Origin: Akebia trifoliata
Lineage: Eukaryota; Streptophyta; Magnoliopsida; Ranunculales; Lardizabalaceae
Direction: 5' to 3'
Assembly (NCBI GenBank): GCA_017979445.1
Contig: CM030711.1
Coordinates: 1,922,001 to 1,986,000, forward strand
Length of the DNA stretch: 64,000 nt
A model generated the notes under the pieces. That model saw nothing but the letters and a program-made list of their open reading frames with translations, did no database searches and was not told the DNA's origin. Of this stretch, positions 44,691-56,180 are shown piece after piece (within the stretch, counting starts at the first letter, position 1; every line of letters begins with the position of its first letter). The translations under genes and the position numbers were made by a program.

Positions 44691-46870
44691 TATTCATGTT
44701 TACCTATCATTGAAAAATGAAAGTAGCCATCGAGATCAATTTAGATCAAATTTGTTTGAATCATTTATGATTTTGCAATAAATAACAAATTTCGTTAATT
44801 CTTCTTATATAGGTCAATCCATATCAGATGAACTCCAACTGTATCCAGGTCTTTATAAGACAAACCTATGTTATGTTATCCATTCCTACCAGATCAAACC
44901 GTGAGCAGGTACGAAGTTAATTAGCTTGTGGCATGGTTCGTAATGGGTTCATGAAATTCAACAAACGCACACTAACCAATTTGTAAACCCAACCACTATG
45001 CTTATTTGAATTTTCTCATTGGTTCGACGAACCAAATAGCGAAGATCCAACGAATTAGAAATAATAAAATACTCCTCGATCCTCAAATTTTTTTTTTTCT
45101 GTTTACTATATTTTGCTTTCTCCTATTTAGTTATTAGAAATTGTTTAATAATATAGTTGTATTTGTAGCTTACATGTTTAAATTATAGACATCCACGAAC
45201 GAAACAAGAAAAACGAATTATCTCCACCCATCCCCACAAATCAGGTTCATTCTATAGAGGCAAGTCACGAAACCCTAACCCAAACTAAACCCAAATGAGC
45301 TGAGAACAAACAATAAATCCAATAGTGTACGGGTCTATATTAAGCAAATTCATCATAAATTTTTTTTGTCAATCGGGATGGATAGACAAAATCAATTATT
45401 ATTTTTGAGATTAATCATTATCCCCATCATCCAATATGCACTAATATAACGTATTCGAGAGAAAATAACCAATGGATATGCATGTCGGTATCGAGAAATA
45501 TTGTTTATACATTTTTTCTTTATTATTTGTAACTATAAATGATTATATTTAAATGTCGTATGCAATCTAGAGATACACCTCGAAGTTTTGGGTGTATATT
45601 TGAGACATCCTAGAAGTCAATTTGATGACCCCCATCGACCATATTATTTCATGAAAAACATGACACGATGTTCAAAATATCGAAATATCCACTTGTCAAT
45701 CGTCAACAAAAATACAATATTTTATTTTTAAGAATACTAGATTAAATCTCATCTCAACATAATGTTCAAGTAAACCTATAAATTTTGTATTTTATACGTA
45801 CAAAGGAAAATAATTCCACCTAATTGACCCATTTCCCGAGTTATAGACTCAAAATTATGTCATGTAAACATAGTTAAGTATATACCACAAGAACATGATC
45901 TTTGGCAAGATATCCGAGACTAGGGCATTTTGATATTTTGGAAAGCCAAATATGCTATTGTACTTCTTCAATAATTTATCAAAATTTTCAGAATCCCAAC
46001 TTTGTCTATAGTTTGTTTATTACAAATCGTTGAAACTAATTGAACAATACATCCAAAATGTTCAAAATTAAGAGTATGTCATTTTTCATACCTCATCACA
46101 GTAAAATATCATCGGAAATGATTGTAAAGGTAGCTTGGGTACTTCAAAATTATTTTAAGGGGAAATGAGGTTTAGTGGAAAAGTTTATTGAATGGTCTAT
46201 CAAATCGCAGTTGAAAAGTTAGGGACTATTTAGAAAGAAAGTCCTCCTATGTAATTTTTCCTAGATATAGACCAAAACATCTTTCTAAATTATCAAAATC
46301 CTTCAAGAAAAAATATTGGGTGGTTTAGAGTTACCTATGTTTTGGTGAATATGTGAGATACCATGTGTTTTCAAACTATTGAAAATACCCATTGGACTTC
46401 AATCTATTTAGCAAGACTATTCACAATTACCCAAATACCACCATCTTCAGCTTGTAGCATAGTTTCAAAATTCAACAAATTTTGGAGAAAGTCACAATAA
46501 TTAATTTACCATTCTTTCAATTAGAGATTTAATCTCAACTTATTCGCAGAACTTTGAAAAAAATATATACATTTTTATATTATACTTAATATGAAATTTT
46601 GTAATTTTGTTTGTTACATAAAATACACAAATTTATATTATTCATAAGTAATGTTTTATTTATATTTATCCCCAATTCCCCCCTTGACCACTATCTGACT
46701 TTTGCCTTTTTTTTTTCCTGAACTTTCATAAATCTTGACTTTTTCATTATGATTGTAGCATAAAATTCTTTATTTGTTTTTCCTTAAAAAATATTCATCA
46801 TCTTCATGTTTTTTAACCTATTTAACCTCCTCATCAATTCATCAACTTCAATCTATTGATGAAAAACCCT
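44691..46870. other. 2.2-kb intergenic region, nothing recognised
   Basis: Highly AT-rich. No frame over about 60 codons and no clear element boundary were seen by eye. Confidence 0.45.
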
Positions 46871-47489
46871 TAGGGTATATTTGATTGCACATGGGAAATA
46901 TGATGGAAAATCAATTTTCATGAAAATTATATTTTGCATATGTTTGATTATATTTTTTCATGAAAATTCATTTTTCATCCCTATCAAAAAGTCAATAAAA
47001 AGTTAGATTTCACCTTCCCACCTATATAAATGGAAAAGTGAAATCTATATACATTTTTTATCTCCAAAATAAATCATAAGTCATCTCTTCTTCATCGACA
47101 TTACTACCATATCCACCATCACACTCAATTTCACCATCGTCGTTGCCATAACCGGTCACCTTCTCTCTCTCTTTCTACTTATTTTCTTCTTCTTCTGACC
47201 TCACCTTTGCCGCTACCACCACGTCCTCCTGTATTTTTCCTACCTTACCACCATCGACGTTGCCACCACCGCCACTACCACCACACACCCCCCCCCCCCC
47301 CCCAGCTTCCTATATTTCTCTTCGTCTTCTTTTTCTTCCTCTTCCTTTTTATTTTTATTTTTATTTTTTTTCAAATTAGCATCAAACAACAGATTTTAAT
47401 TTTTTGTCTCAATCATTTTTCCACCACCATTTTTCTATGGATTTTGAAATCAATGAATTTTAATTTTCCATGCAATTGAACACACCCTA
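46871..47489. mobile_element. Nonautonomous element with TAGGGTRTRTTTGATTGCA ends
   Basis: The left end TAGGGTATATTTGATTGCAC and right end GCAATTGAACACACCCTA are inverted repeats, with subterminal ATGGAAAATCAATTTTC on one side and GAATTTTAATTTTCCATG on the other. A 2-bp TA duplication is compatible. The interior holds C16 and CCA/TTTTTA low-complexity tracts that create the frame at 47207-47479. A relative lies in PWR intron 3. Confidence 0.65.
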
Positions 47490-47666
47490 AATATTTTCAC
47501 CCAAAAGCCCCTTTTACATCCTAAAAAATCCTATGTCATTAGTTAGGTATGATGTTGAAGAGAGTTTAGAAAAAAAATCAATAGATATTTGGTTAAAAGT
47601 AAATGATGAGGGTATTTTAGGTCATTTTCATGTTGTCTTTAAGCAAGGCCAAAGGCTGTGGCGGCA

Positions 47667-47816
47667 GGGGTGCACAATAGGGTAAATCTGATAACCAAAC
47701 CAATCTAAAGTCTTTTGGATTGGATTGGTTCGGATTGGGCATGGTTTGGTTCAAGTGTAGATTGTAAAAAAAATGGTTCAGTTCCGGATTAGGGGTATAA
47801 TAGAATCGAACTAATT

Positions 47817-47854
<38 letters not shown>

Positions 47855-48641
47855 TAAATATATAATCTTAAAAGAAAAAAGGTAAAAAAATTTAAATAAT
47901 ACTCAAAATCTCAAACCCCTTTCTTACTTTCTTTCATCTACGTAGTTAAGTATTTATTCACTTATTCATTTTCTATTGTTTATTTACTTGATTTTTATAT
48001 TTTTCGTACTATATTTGTTTTTGTTATGCATTTTGACTAAAATCATTAATGGTTATAAATTTATTTATTCAATATTTTTTTTACTTTCTAATATTTAATA
48101 TTAATTAGCATAAACGCATAATTGTTATCTTTATGTTATTGTAGATTGATATATTTTATTGATTGATAATGAATTTGATGAACAAGCAACATTTTGATTC
48201 AGATTCTTGATATTGATTTTAAGAATGACTTTGATATTCAATCATCCCTTATAAGGTAAGTGTTAAAATTGACTTTCTTACTTTATGTTCTAATTTTTTT
48301 ATGATTTTTATTTTTAATATGTTATGCGTTATGCTTTGTTTATATAGAAATAATAAGTATGTTGATGATTTGTTTATGCATATTATGTATTATGTGTGAT
48401 ACTTTATTTAATATTTATTTTGCTTAGTTTTAAATTTTAACTATTTTAATTTTACTACTAAAAATAATAAGTATGAGAATCGAGAACCGAGAATCGATCC
48501 GAATCAATCCGAACTAAGATTGGTTTGGATTAATTCGGTTCTATAGGGTAATTGAATTGGTTCGATTCCAAATTTGTAAAATCGATCATGTTTGGTTCGA
48601 TTTTTATTTTGCCACAAATCCGAACCATGTGCATGCGGGGG
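47667..48641. mobile_element. Probable hAT-like element, GGTTCGGATT-rich ends, boundaries uncertain
   Basis: The left part (GGGGTGCACAATAGGG, then GGATTGGTTCGGATTGGGC) and right part (ATTCGGTTCTATAGGG, TTGGTTCGATT) carry the GGTTCGG-type subterminal motifs of family H2 in inverted arrangement, around an AT-rich core with (TA)n at 47820-47848. No target duplication could be matched, so the limits are approximate. Confidence 0.45.
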
Positions 48642-48846
48642 TTTATCATGAGTTTGAAAATACATGGAGGTATTTAAATTATTTACCAAAATGTGAGGGT
48701 ATCTTTAAATTAACCGAACAGAAAATAGTCGGAAATAGACACGTATTGTTTGATTCCCAATCCGCCCCTAGTTTCATCACCTAACAGGCGAGTTCGTTTC
48801 GTTCACGAACATGATTAGGGTATTTTATGCCATTAAGGAAAGACAT

Positions 48847-48918
48847 AAGGGTATTTATGTCATAGCACAAAATACCTGAATGGAAACCCTAGGCCACTAC
48901 GAATCTCTATTTAAAAGG
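48847..48918 (+). promoter_or_regulatory. EF1-alpha core promoter: tef box and TATA box
   Basis: AAGGGTATTTATGT at 48847-48860 fits the tef-box consensus ARGGRYANNNNNGT known from plant EF1-alpha promoters. A TATA-like TATTTAAAAG lies at about 48908-48917. AAACCCTAGG at 48884-48893 between them is telo-box-like. The order fits a plant translation-factor promoter. Confidence 0.75.
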
Positions 48919-48935
48919 TGATGATGCTGTTTCGC

Positions 48936-49031
48936 AAACCCTACTTTTGTTTCTCTACATCGTTTTGCTTTCGCCTCTCTCGTTTAGGTTGGTTTTTTGA
49001 GGCGATCTTCAGAGCTTCTCTGCTCGCGTAG
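48936..49031 (+). promoter_or_regulatory. EF1-alpha first (non-coding) exon with telo-box
   Basis: AAACCCTAC at 48936-48944 is the telo-box typically found at the start of plant EF1-alpha leaders. A pyrimidine-rich leader (TTTTGTTTCTCTACATCG) follows, and the exon ends CTCGCGTAG before donor GTGAG at 49032. The transcription start is estimated 25-35 bp after the TATA box. Confidence 0.72.
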
Positions 49032-50847
49032 GTGAGATCTCTCTCATAATCAATCTCTCCTCGTCTAGATTTATGGATCTATTTGTTTCATCATCTCTGC
49101 CGTTGTTTGTTTATTAATATTTTGGATTCCTTATTGAGTTGATTTGCTGGATGTTGTTGAACATGCACCGTTTAGATTTAATGTTTATTGATTTAGTTTC
49201 GTGTTGATTTGTTCTGGTTTTAGTCCATCAATCCAGATTTGATCATCTTTCAATCAAAATCTGTGATTTTTTTCCAAAGATCTTGTTGTTTTATCTCGTG
49301 CTCTGTATTGTTTTTAGTTTATTCATCTGTTTCTAATAATAATTCTGTTGAATCCTATAGTAGATCCCGATATGGTCCATTGTCCACGTACTGTTTCTAT
49401 AATTGCTGGATTTGATATTTGATTAGTTTTTTCAACTCTGTTAGCCCAACAAAGTTATGAAACTTTTTTTCCTTTTTAAGATTTAATTTCATCTTTTTCT
49501 GTTGTTTATTTCTGAATATTTTGGATGCCTTGTGGAGTTGATTTGCTCGATTTTTTCAACATGCCCTGTATAGATTTAGTGCGCATTGATTTTGTTTTTT
49601 TTTTTGTTGATTGATTCTAGTTTGGCTATCTATCCGGATCTGCTAAAATTTTGATCGGAATCAGCGCTTTCTTTTTTCCCTGAGGATCTCGTTGTTTTAT
49701 CACTCGTCTTGAAGTTTTATTTGTAGGTTATTCATGACTATTATTAATTCAGTTGCATCTGATGGAATTTCTCCATATGGTCAACTGTTCATGTATTGTT
49801 TCTATAACTGCTGGATTTTGATATTTTGTTCATTTTTTTAAAATGTTGTGAGCCTTATCTGGAGAGCAATTTACCTAGTCTATGTTACAATCCCTACCTT
49901 GCCCCCCTATTTTTTAGTAGATTTTTTTTTTCTCAAGTTTAGTAATCATCTTTTCTCGTCATTGTAGTTCTATAGGGAATAACCATTGATATCTTTATGG
50001 TTAGAGTTTAATATTTTAATTAGAATATGGTTGTCAGATTCCTATTATAATTTTTTTTTCCTCATAAATAGCAGGGTTGTAGCAAAAGGTTGGTAAGTTT
50101 GATGATAATGAAATTGGCTCAGTCAATTTTGTAGACTTGACCATTTAGAATTTGTCATGTTCTTCCCTTAATCCATTTAAAAAAAAATTATATTATAATA
50201 TTTTCTTTGCCCAACTTTGTTATCAGAGAAATATCTAATAGGGTTGTCTTTGGGAACTAGCCTTTAGATGTTAGCAGCTTTGCAGTTGTTTGTTCTGATT
50301 CTATTCAATACTGTTGTATATCTGTTTCCACTTATGTGCTTGCTTGGGCAAAAGAATGTTAGTGTTCTTATTTTTTCACAAAGATCTATTACTTCCCTCC
50401 CCCCAACTAGTTAACTATATGCTTTGGTTGCTTACACTACTGTTCCTCTTCTCAACATCTTTTTCCAATTTCTAGTTTCATATTTTGTGTGCTACTTCTG
50501 TTCCTTATTGGGAATTTTCTCTGCATGATTAGATCCTCCCTAGAGTTGAAGGTATTTTAGTTTTCCCTTCTGTGCTTGTATGACATATGATAAACCTTGT
50601 TCTTGATTTCATTCAACTGTATGGGTTCATTTTTCTTATAATCTTTATTTATTATCGTAGCTTGTGTTTTGCTTTCTGGATAATAGTTTTTTAATTGTGT
50701 AATATATTTGGAGTTCTGAGTTTTTAGTTTTACTTGTTTCGTTCATGAATTTAGGGTCTGATAAGTGATCATTCTTTTGTTTCCTATTTACCCCAAAATA
50801 GGGGTTTTGGTAAGAGATTACTGATTGCTCTTGTTTGTCTCGAGCAG
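49032..50847 (+). other. EF1-alpha leader intron (1,816 bp)
   Basis: The donor GTGAGATC at 49032 and acceptor TCTCGAGCAG ending at 50847 bound a T-rich intron in the 5' UTR. A leader intron is standard for plant EF1-alpha genes, where it is known to boost expression. Diverged internal repeats (GATTTGCT(G/C)GAT, CTTGTTGTTTTATC, TTTCTATAA(T/C)TGCTGGATTT) occur about 400-450 bp apart. Confidence 0.8.
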
Positions 50848-50879
50848 TTTCTTATTATCACTTTTCAAAGAAATTCATA

Positions 50880-52332
50880 ATGGGTAAGGAGAAGATTCAT
50901 ATCAGCATTGTTGTGATTGGACATGTCGACTCTGGCAAGTCGACCACCACTGGTCATCTGATCTACAAGCTTGGAGGCATTGACAAGCGTGTGATCGAGA
51001 GGTTTGAGAAGGAGGCGGCTGAGATGAACAAGAGGTCCTTCAAGTACGCATGGGTTTTGGACAAGCTTAAGGCTGAACGTGAACGTGGTATCACCATTGA
51101 CATTGCCTTGTGGAAATTCGAGACAACCAAGTACTACTGCACCGTCATTGATGCTCCCGGGCATCGTGACTTCATCAAGAACATGATCACGGGTACATCC
51201 CAGGCTGATTGTGCTGTCCTGATCATTGACTCCACCACTGGTGGTTTTGAAGCTGGTATCTCCAAGGATGGTCAGACCCGTGAGCATGCTCTGCTTGCCT
51301 TCACCCTTGGTGTCAAGCAGATGATCTGTTGCTGCAACAAGGTAAATTATTTTTTCTACAATGCTTTTAATCTGTAAATATATTTTGGCATTTAATGTAA
51401 TTGTTATCTGATATTGATTTGCTTGTGTTTTCCTTTTTTGGTTACTGTAGATGGATGCCACCACCCCAAAGTACTCCAAGGCCAGATACGATGAAATTGT
51501 GAAGGAAGTCTCATCATACCTGAAGAAGGTTGGTTACAATCCTGACAAGATCCCCTTCGTCCCCATCTCTGGGTTTGAGGGTGACAACATGATTGAGAGG
51601 TCTACCAACCTCGATTGGTACAAGGGCCCAACCCTCCTTGATGCTCTTGACATGATCAATGAGCCCAAGAGGCCCACGGACAAACCTCTCCGTCTCCCTC
51701 TTCAGGATGTTTACAAGATCGGTGGTATTGGAACTGTGCCAGTGGGTCGTGTTGAGACTGGTGTCATCAAGCCTGGTATGGTTGTCACCTTTGGTCCCAC
51801 TGGTTTGACCACTGAAGTTAAGTCTGTTGAGATGCACCACGAGGCCCTCCAAGAGGCTCTTCCTGGTGACAATGTTGGCTTCAATGTCAAGAATGTTGCC
51901 GTGAAGGATCTCAAGCGTGGGTTCGTTGCCTCCAACTCCAAGGATGATCCAGCCAAGGAGGCTGCTAACTTCACATCCCAAGTCATCATCATGAACCACC
52001 CTGGTCAGATTGGAAATGGATATGCCCCAGTGCTCGACTGTCACACCTGCCACATTGCGGTCAAGTTTTCTGAAATCTTGACCAAGATTGATAGGCGATC
52101 TGGCAAGGAGATTGAGAAGGAGCCCAAGTTCCTGAAGAACGGTGACGCTGGATTCGTGAAGATGATTCCAACCAAGCCCATGGTGGTGGAGACCTTCTCT
52201 GAGTACCCACCACTTGGTCGATTCGCTGTGAGGGACATGCGTCAGACTGTTGCTGTTGGAGTCATCAAGAGTGTGGAGAAGAAGGATCCCAGTGGAGCCA
52301 AGGTGACCAAGTCCGCAGCCAAGAAGAAGTGA
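50880..52332 (+). CDS. EEF1A: Translation elongation factor 1-alpha (two coding exons)
   Basis: A GTPase that delivers aminoacyl-tRNA to the cytosolic ribosome. Coding exons 50880-51341 and 51451-52332 join across a 109-bp GT-AG intron to give 447 residues, normal length. G1 is GHVDSGKST at residues 13-21, the switch region contains [11 protein letters not shown], and G3 is DAPGH at about 91-95. G4 NKMD (153-156) is split by the intron after the Lys. The C-terminus is [10 protein letters not shown]. The start ATG lies 32 bases after the leader-intron acceptor and is the first in the mRNA in this frame. Codons favour C/G at third positions, unlike the AT-rich flanks, as expected for a very highly expressed gene. 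Long antisense frames here are shadows of this bias. All key residues are present, so the copy looks functional. Confidence 0.98.
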
Positions 52333-52720
52333 ACCGTGCAGGTTAGCAGCATTGTTGCTGCTGTTGAAGACTATTATTATCATAAGTATCTGGTATTTAT
52401 CCGTAGGTGTGTTGGTCCAAGTCTGCTAAGTAATAGTTTTGCTGGTTATGGTTTTTTGTCATCTCCTTCGTTGGGTAGCTTGTCTCAGAACTGGGTGCTC
52501 GACAGGCGGTGGCAATGCTATAACTTTGTGGTGTCTTAAAAGTTCAGTCTCATATGTCTGTTTTTGTGTCCTTTTGTGGTTGAGTAACTAAACTTGAGAT
52601 TTAAGTACTTGGTTTTCTATAATCTGGAGTTTTTATGATTTGCTATACTCCTGAGTCACAGGTTTGGATAATGTCTCTCTATTATATTTTATACATCTTG
52701 TCATACATGTATGATGTCTC
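52333..52720 (+). other. EF1-alpha 3' UTR
   Basis: T/G-rich 3' sequence follows the stop (TGTTGCTGCTGTTG, TTTTGTGTCC, TGATTTGCTATACTCC), as in other plant EF1-alpha messages. The cleavage site is not determinable. Confidence 0.5.
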
Positions 52721-53260
52721 CACTTTCCTTGTTCGATTGCTTTATTGAGTTGCAGGTGTAGAGCAGACGGATGAGGTTCAACCCTTATCTTACTGTGAAA
52801 TGCAGAGATGAATCTTTAGACAGAAGATGATGAGCTCTTGCCTATGTTATTATGGTAAAGGGTCAACTTTCTTCAATCCATCAAGAGAACTATTTGTAAG
52901 GGAACGTAAGTCACACCAACCTTTTCTTTTAACACTGATTATGATTATTATATTATATAAAGTTAAAAGAGTTGAATTGGTAGGTCTAATGATTCAGTTA
53001 AGTAGATTGCAGGTTGATTTGTCCATGCCATTAATGCAGAGATGAATTATAAGGCCCTTAACTTGGTTTAGGTAGCGTTTCTACAATTCAACAGTAGAAT
53101 TTCTATTTAAGAAAACTACTATTGATACTCTCTTTATTTTTCGTAGTGATTATATTATATGTATATATATATATATATTATGTAGTTAAATGTGGATGCT
53201 CTCACATTTCATTAGCTCCCATTTTGATTCAAAACCTCCAAAACTCCTAATTTCCAAACA

Positions 53261-53630
53261 ATGAATTAGGATGAAAAGATTTTTACCCATGGCTTATTTG
53301 AGTAAAATAGACGTACCTTGGTCAATATTGTAGATGTATCTGTGTTTCTCCACCCAGGTTTTGTGGTGAGACCAACAGAAAATTACTTGTCTTCGATCTC
53401 TAAGCAACTGATTAGTTCCGCATGATCAGTCATTTTCAATGAATTAGGATGAAATGATTTTTACCCATGAATTTTTTATAACTTATTTGAGTAAATTAGA
53501 TGTACCTTGGTCAATATTACAGATGCATCTGTGTTTCTCCACCCAGGTTTTGTGGAGAGACCAACAGAAAATTACTTGTCTTTCGACCTCTAGCAACTGA
53601 TTAGCTCCGCAAAATCAGTCATTTTCAATC
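53261..53630. repeat. Tandem duplication, period 178 bp
   Basis: ATGAATTAGGATGAAA at 53261 restarts at 53439. Both copies share TTTTTACCCATG, GTACCTTGGTCAATATT, CTGTGTTTCTCCACCCAGG, GACCAACAGAAAATTACTTG and CAGTCATTTTCAAT, at about 90% identity with short indels. It lies about 0.9 kb beyond the EF1-alpha stop. Confidence 0.92.
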
Positions 53631-54390
53631 TGTAAATCTCTGGGTTGTTTCAACCTCATTTTTGGTCCATTGCCTTCAATGTGTAGTGTTATTTTTCTAC
53701 CAAAAATTAGTCCATCCTTGCAAAATATATTATTTTTCTAAAAATTGCTGGTCAATGTGAAAATTTGGTAATAATAACTCCAATTCTAAAATGCGACTCT
53801 ACTGATCAACATGAAAATTTGGCCAAAGTTTATCTCCACTAGTCAATATGAAAATTGGAATGGAAGTCAATAACTTACCTCCCACGCTCAAATGAGATGG
53901 TAATGCATTGAGATGACCACTCATTTACATAAGCTTCTAGATTTTTTAAAAGGGAAGGAAGCTAGTAGATAGTCGACGTTCCCTACAAAAGAAAAGAATC
54001 CCTCTCAAGGGAAAAACCTGAAAAACCTTATTTGCGAAAATATTTACAATCTGGAAAAATCTATCAACTCTTAGAAACAAAATGATGATGATATGATGTT
54101 GATGATAATGATCGTGGTGCTAGTGATAATGTTGATGGCCAAGAAGACCATGACTGCACTGCCCGTAATGCAGCTGCTATTGATGAGTAAGATGAATATG
54201 ATCATGATGATGACAGTGATATGGTTATGCAGTGGTTACTACTATTAAAGATAAAGACCATGATTATAATGATAATGATAAGGTAAATGATGTTGATGAC
54301 CATGATGCCATGATTTTGTTTGTAAATTATGGTAGCACAGGTCAATTTTATGACATAAAGAGTGGATTTATTTATTTTTTGAAGATTAAG
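53631..54390. other. Intergenic DNA with a degenerate GAT tract
   Basis: 54080-54310 is rich in GATGATGAT/GATAATGAT, giving an Asp/Asn-rich frame that is low complexity. No gene was seen. Confidence 0.6.
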
Positions 54391-54393
54391 GAG

Positions 54394-54417
54394 GTGTGTG
54401 TGTGTGTGTGTGTGTGT
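54394..54417. repeat. (GT)12 microsatellite
   Basis: An uninterrupted GT run, lying just after the stop of the RNase H frame read on the opposite strand. A similar (TG)13 run is at 44147-44172. Confidence 0.95.
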
Positions 54418-54443
54418 TAGACCCCCAACCAGAGAAGAAGAAA

Positions 54444-54917
54444 TTACACCGTGTCGTAGGCATGCACACTCGCATGCTTACAAATAACATTCCTTAACTC
54501 ACTAGGGAGATCCATATCCATAGGATTCAAAATCAAACCACCTAGAGAAGTCCTATGAGAGGCTAAGAAGTCTATTGCTTTGTTGGTTTTCCTATAGCAG
54601 AAACTGAATTCAATCCTTCGGAAGTTGGTTGCTCTAGTCTTGATAGCTTTAACCAGCCTTTCTTCTTGCTGTGGCACTTTACTCTTCTCATTGATGCACT
54701 CAATTGTGAATTTGGAATCAACTCTAACCTTTAGAGACGTAATATTTAGGCTGGCTTCCATGGTCATACCCATCAAGATGGCATGTAACTCATGGAAGAG
54801 GACAGACCTCCCTTGGGTTTTCTCGGCAAAGGCTCCTACTGTTGTTCCATTTTGATCTCTAATGATTCCACCCACTCCTCCTGCATCGCCTCTAAATGAT
54901 CCATCTGTGTTGAGCAT
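54444..54917 (-). CDS. RNase H-like domain (LINE ORF2 C-terminal type), frame intact
   Basis: A 157-codon frame starting at the conserved core of a plant RVT_3-type RNase H. Catalytic residues are visible: Asp in NTDGS near residue 4, Glu in VLFHELHAI near 43, Asp in KVRVDSK near 67, and Asp in KAIDFLASHR near 115. RNA-DNA hybrid cleavage is the family reaction. Upstream, another frame gives GEPRPEGSI, which normally directly precedes this domain, so one indel separates the two. No reverse-transcriptase sequence was recognised nearby. It is either the last piece of a 5'-truncated LINE or a small stand-alone gene of the kind common in plants. The start shown is simply the first ATG. Transposon origin is favoured. 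Confidence 0.65.
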   Translation of the reverse strand: MLNTDGSFRGDAGGVGGIIRDQNGTTVGAFAEKTQGRSVLFHELHAILMGMTMEASLNITSLKVRVDSKFTIECINEKSKVPQQEERLVKAIKTRATNFRRIEFSFCYRKTNKAIDFLASHRTSLGGLILNPMDMDLPSELRNVICKHASVHAYDTV

Positions 54918-55730
54918 ATGGACCCTTCAGGACGAGGTTCCCCCAAAACATTAAGTGTCCAAACGTTGATTGATTATTTTTCATTAATTAATTATGGTAA
55001 GCCATGCTCAAGAGGGGCATGTCTTCAATTTTAAAACCTTAATGGGATAAAATAATCTTTGATTATTTTTTGTTAGCCAAGTATTATTTCATCATTTTTC
55101 TTCAAGACAATTGTAGTGGGTCATGTCTTTAAGAAAGAAATTATAAGTGGCATAAGTACAGTTTCGTCAATTCTAATACTTTTTTTTAATCAGTTCATTA
55201 ATTTAAATAGTTAATTATAGTAAACCGTGGTCAAGGATCAGTTTAAAAACACAAAAATAATTTTTATAATTTCTCTTAAGAATTACGATTATATAACATT
55301 TTTACTTATTTGATAAAATATGTTAATTCTGAAAATGAGAAATTGAAAATTGAAATGAACTATATTTTTAGCCATAAAATAGTGACTTTCTACGACATGG
55401 GTTGTGTGCAAGGAATCATAGCTGATTTTTACTCTTATCTCAACAAAATCGTCTATGGTTATGTACACACCATGTTGGTGTATTGTCGAAGTCACTTTAG
55501 CATTTTTCTATATTTTTAACACCTTTATTTACCATTTTGAGTAACTTTTGCTATTTTTAGACACAAGTTATATCATATAGGAAGAACTTGAGTGCAACTT
55601 TTTTGTTTTTTAGGAGTGTAATCATACCAATGGAGCATAGGGGAGATTTTTTAAGTGATGGGTGGTGTGCAACTAGTCACTCCTATAATGTTTTGTGGTA
55701 GTTAATCCTGACCTATCTTACTCTTTTTTT
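54918..55730. other. Intergenic DNA with a foldback relic
   Basis: 55380-55515 holds arms ATGGGTTGTGTGCAAGGAAT and CTATGGTTATGTACACACCA with GACTTTC/GAAGTCACTT at the ends, resembling diverged FB3 elements (compare 8.17 kb). Otherwise nothing was recognised. Confidence 0.4.
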
Positions 55731-55738
55731 CATTTTTT

Positions 55739-55958
55739 TCATGGGTATCCCCACCCTTCTGGTGAGACTAATCTCACAGTCACACACACACCGGCCCCTT
55801 GGAAAGTCCGATGCGCAATTGGTTGAGTCAAAGTCAACTAGACCCAGAAGAGTGTTCCCAAGGAATTCATTGTTTTGTGGGGTTTCGACCACTAGACCTA
55901 CTCTTCTTGAGGAACTTATCAAGACTTGCCACTAGGCCATCCCCTTGGGGTTTTCAGA
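55739..55958 (-). mobile_element. tRNA-derived SINE, second copy of the 43.6-kb family
   Basis: On the minus strand it reads CCCCAAGGGGATGGCCTAGTGG (A box), then TCTAGTGGTCGAAACCCCAC (B box), and ends GTCTCACCAGAAGGGTGGGG, then ATACCCA. It is homologous end to end with the 43.6-kb copy. Confidence 0.8.
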
Positions 55959-56017
55959 CCTACTTACTCATTTTTCAAAATCATGGAAAAATGTCATTAT
56001 CAATTTTTTTTTTCTTT

Positions 56018-56180
56018 TAATCTCTATCTAGTCCTCAGGGCGTGTGTAGTCCCCTCCCTGCACGGACTAGATAATTTTTGGGATAAACCCCTAAGAGTGC
56101 CGCCTAAAGGGAGATTCAAACTCTAGACCTCCGCTTCATGAGTGAGGTGTGGTCTTGGCCATCTCTCCAACCCTTAGATG
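56018..56180 (-). mobile_element. Second tRNA-derived SINE, adjacent, of a different family
   Basis: On the minus strand GGAGAGATGGCCAAGACC (A box) and CTAGAGTTTGAATCTCCC (B box) are followed by GGGGTTTATCCCAAAAATTA and GACTACACACGCCCTGAGGA. It lies only 60 bp from the preceding SINE and in the same orientation. Confidence 0.68.

Noticed and set aside
50865..51479. 204-codon frame antisense to EF1-alpha
   Set aside because: It is created by the strong codon bias of the EF1-alpha exon and runs on into the intron; no family resemblance. The 289-codon frame at 51514-52383 is rejected for the same reason.
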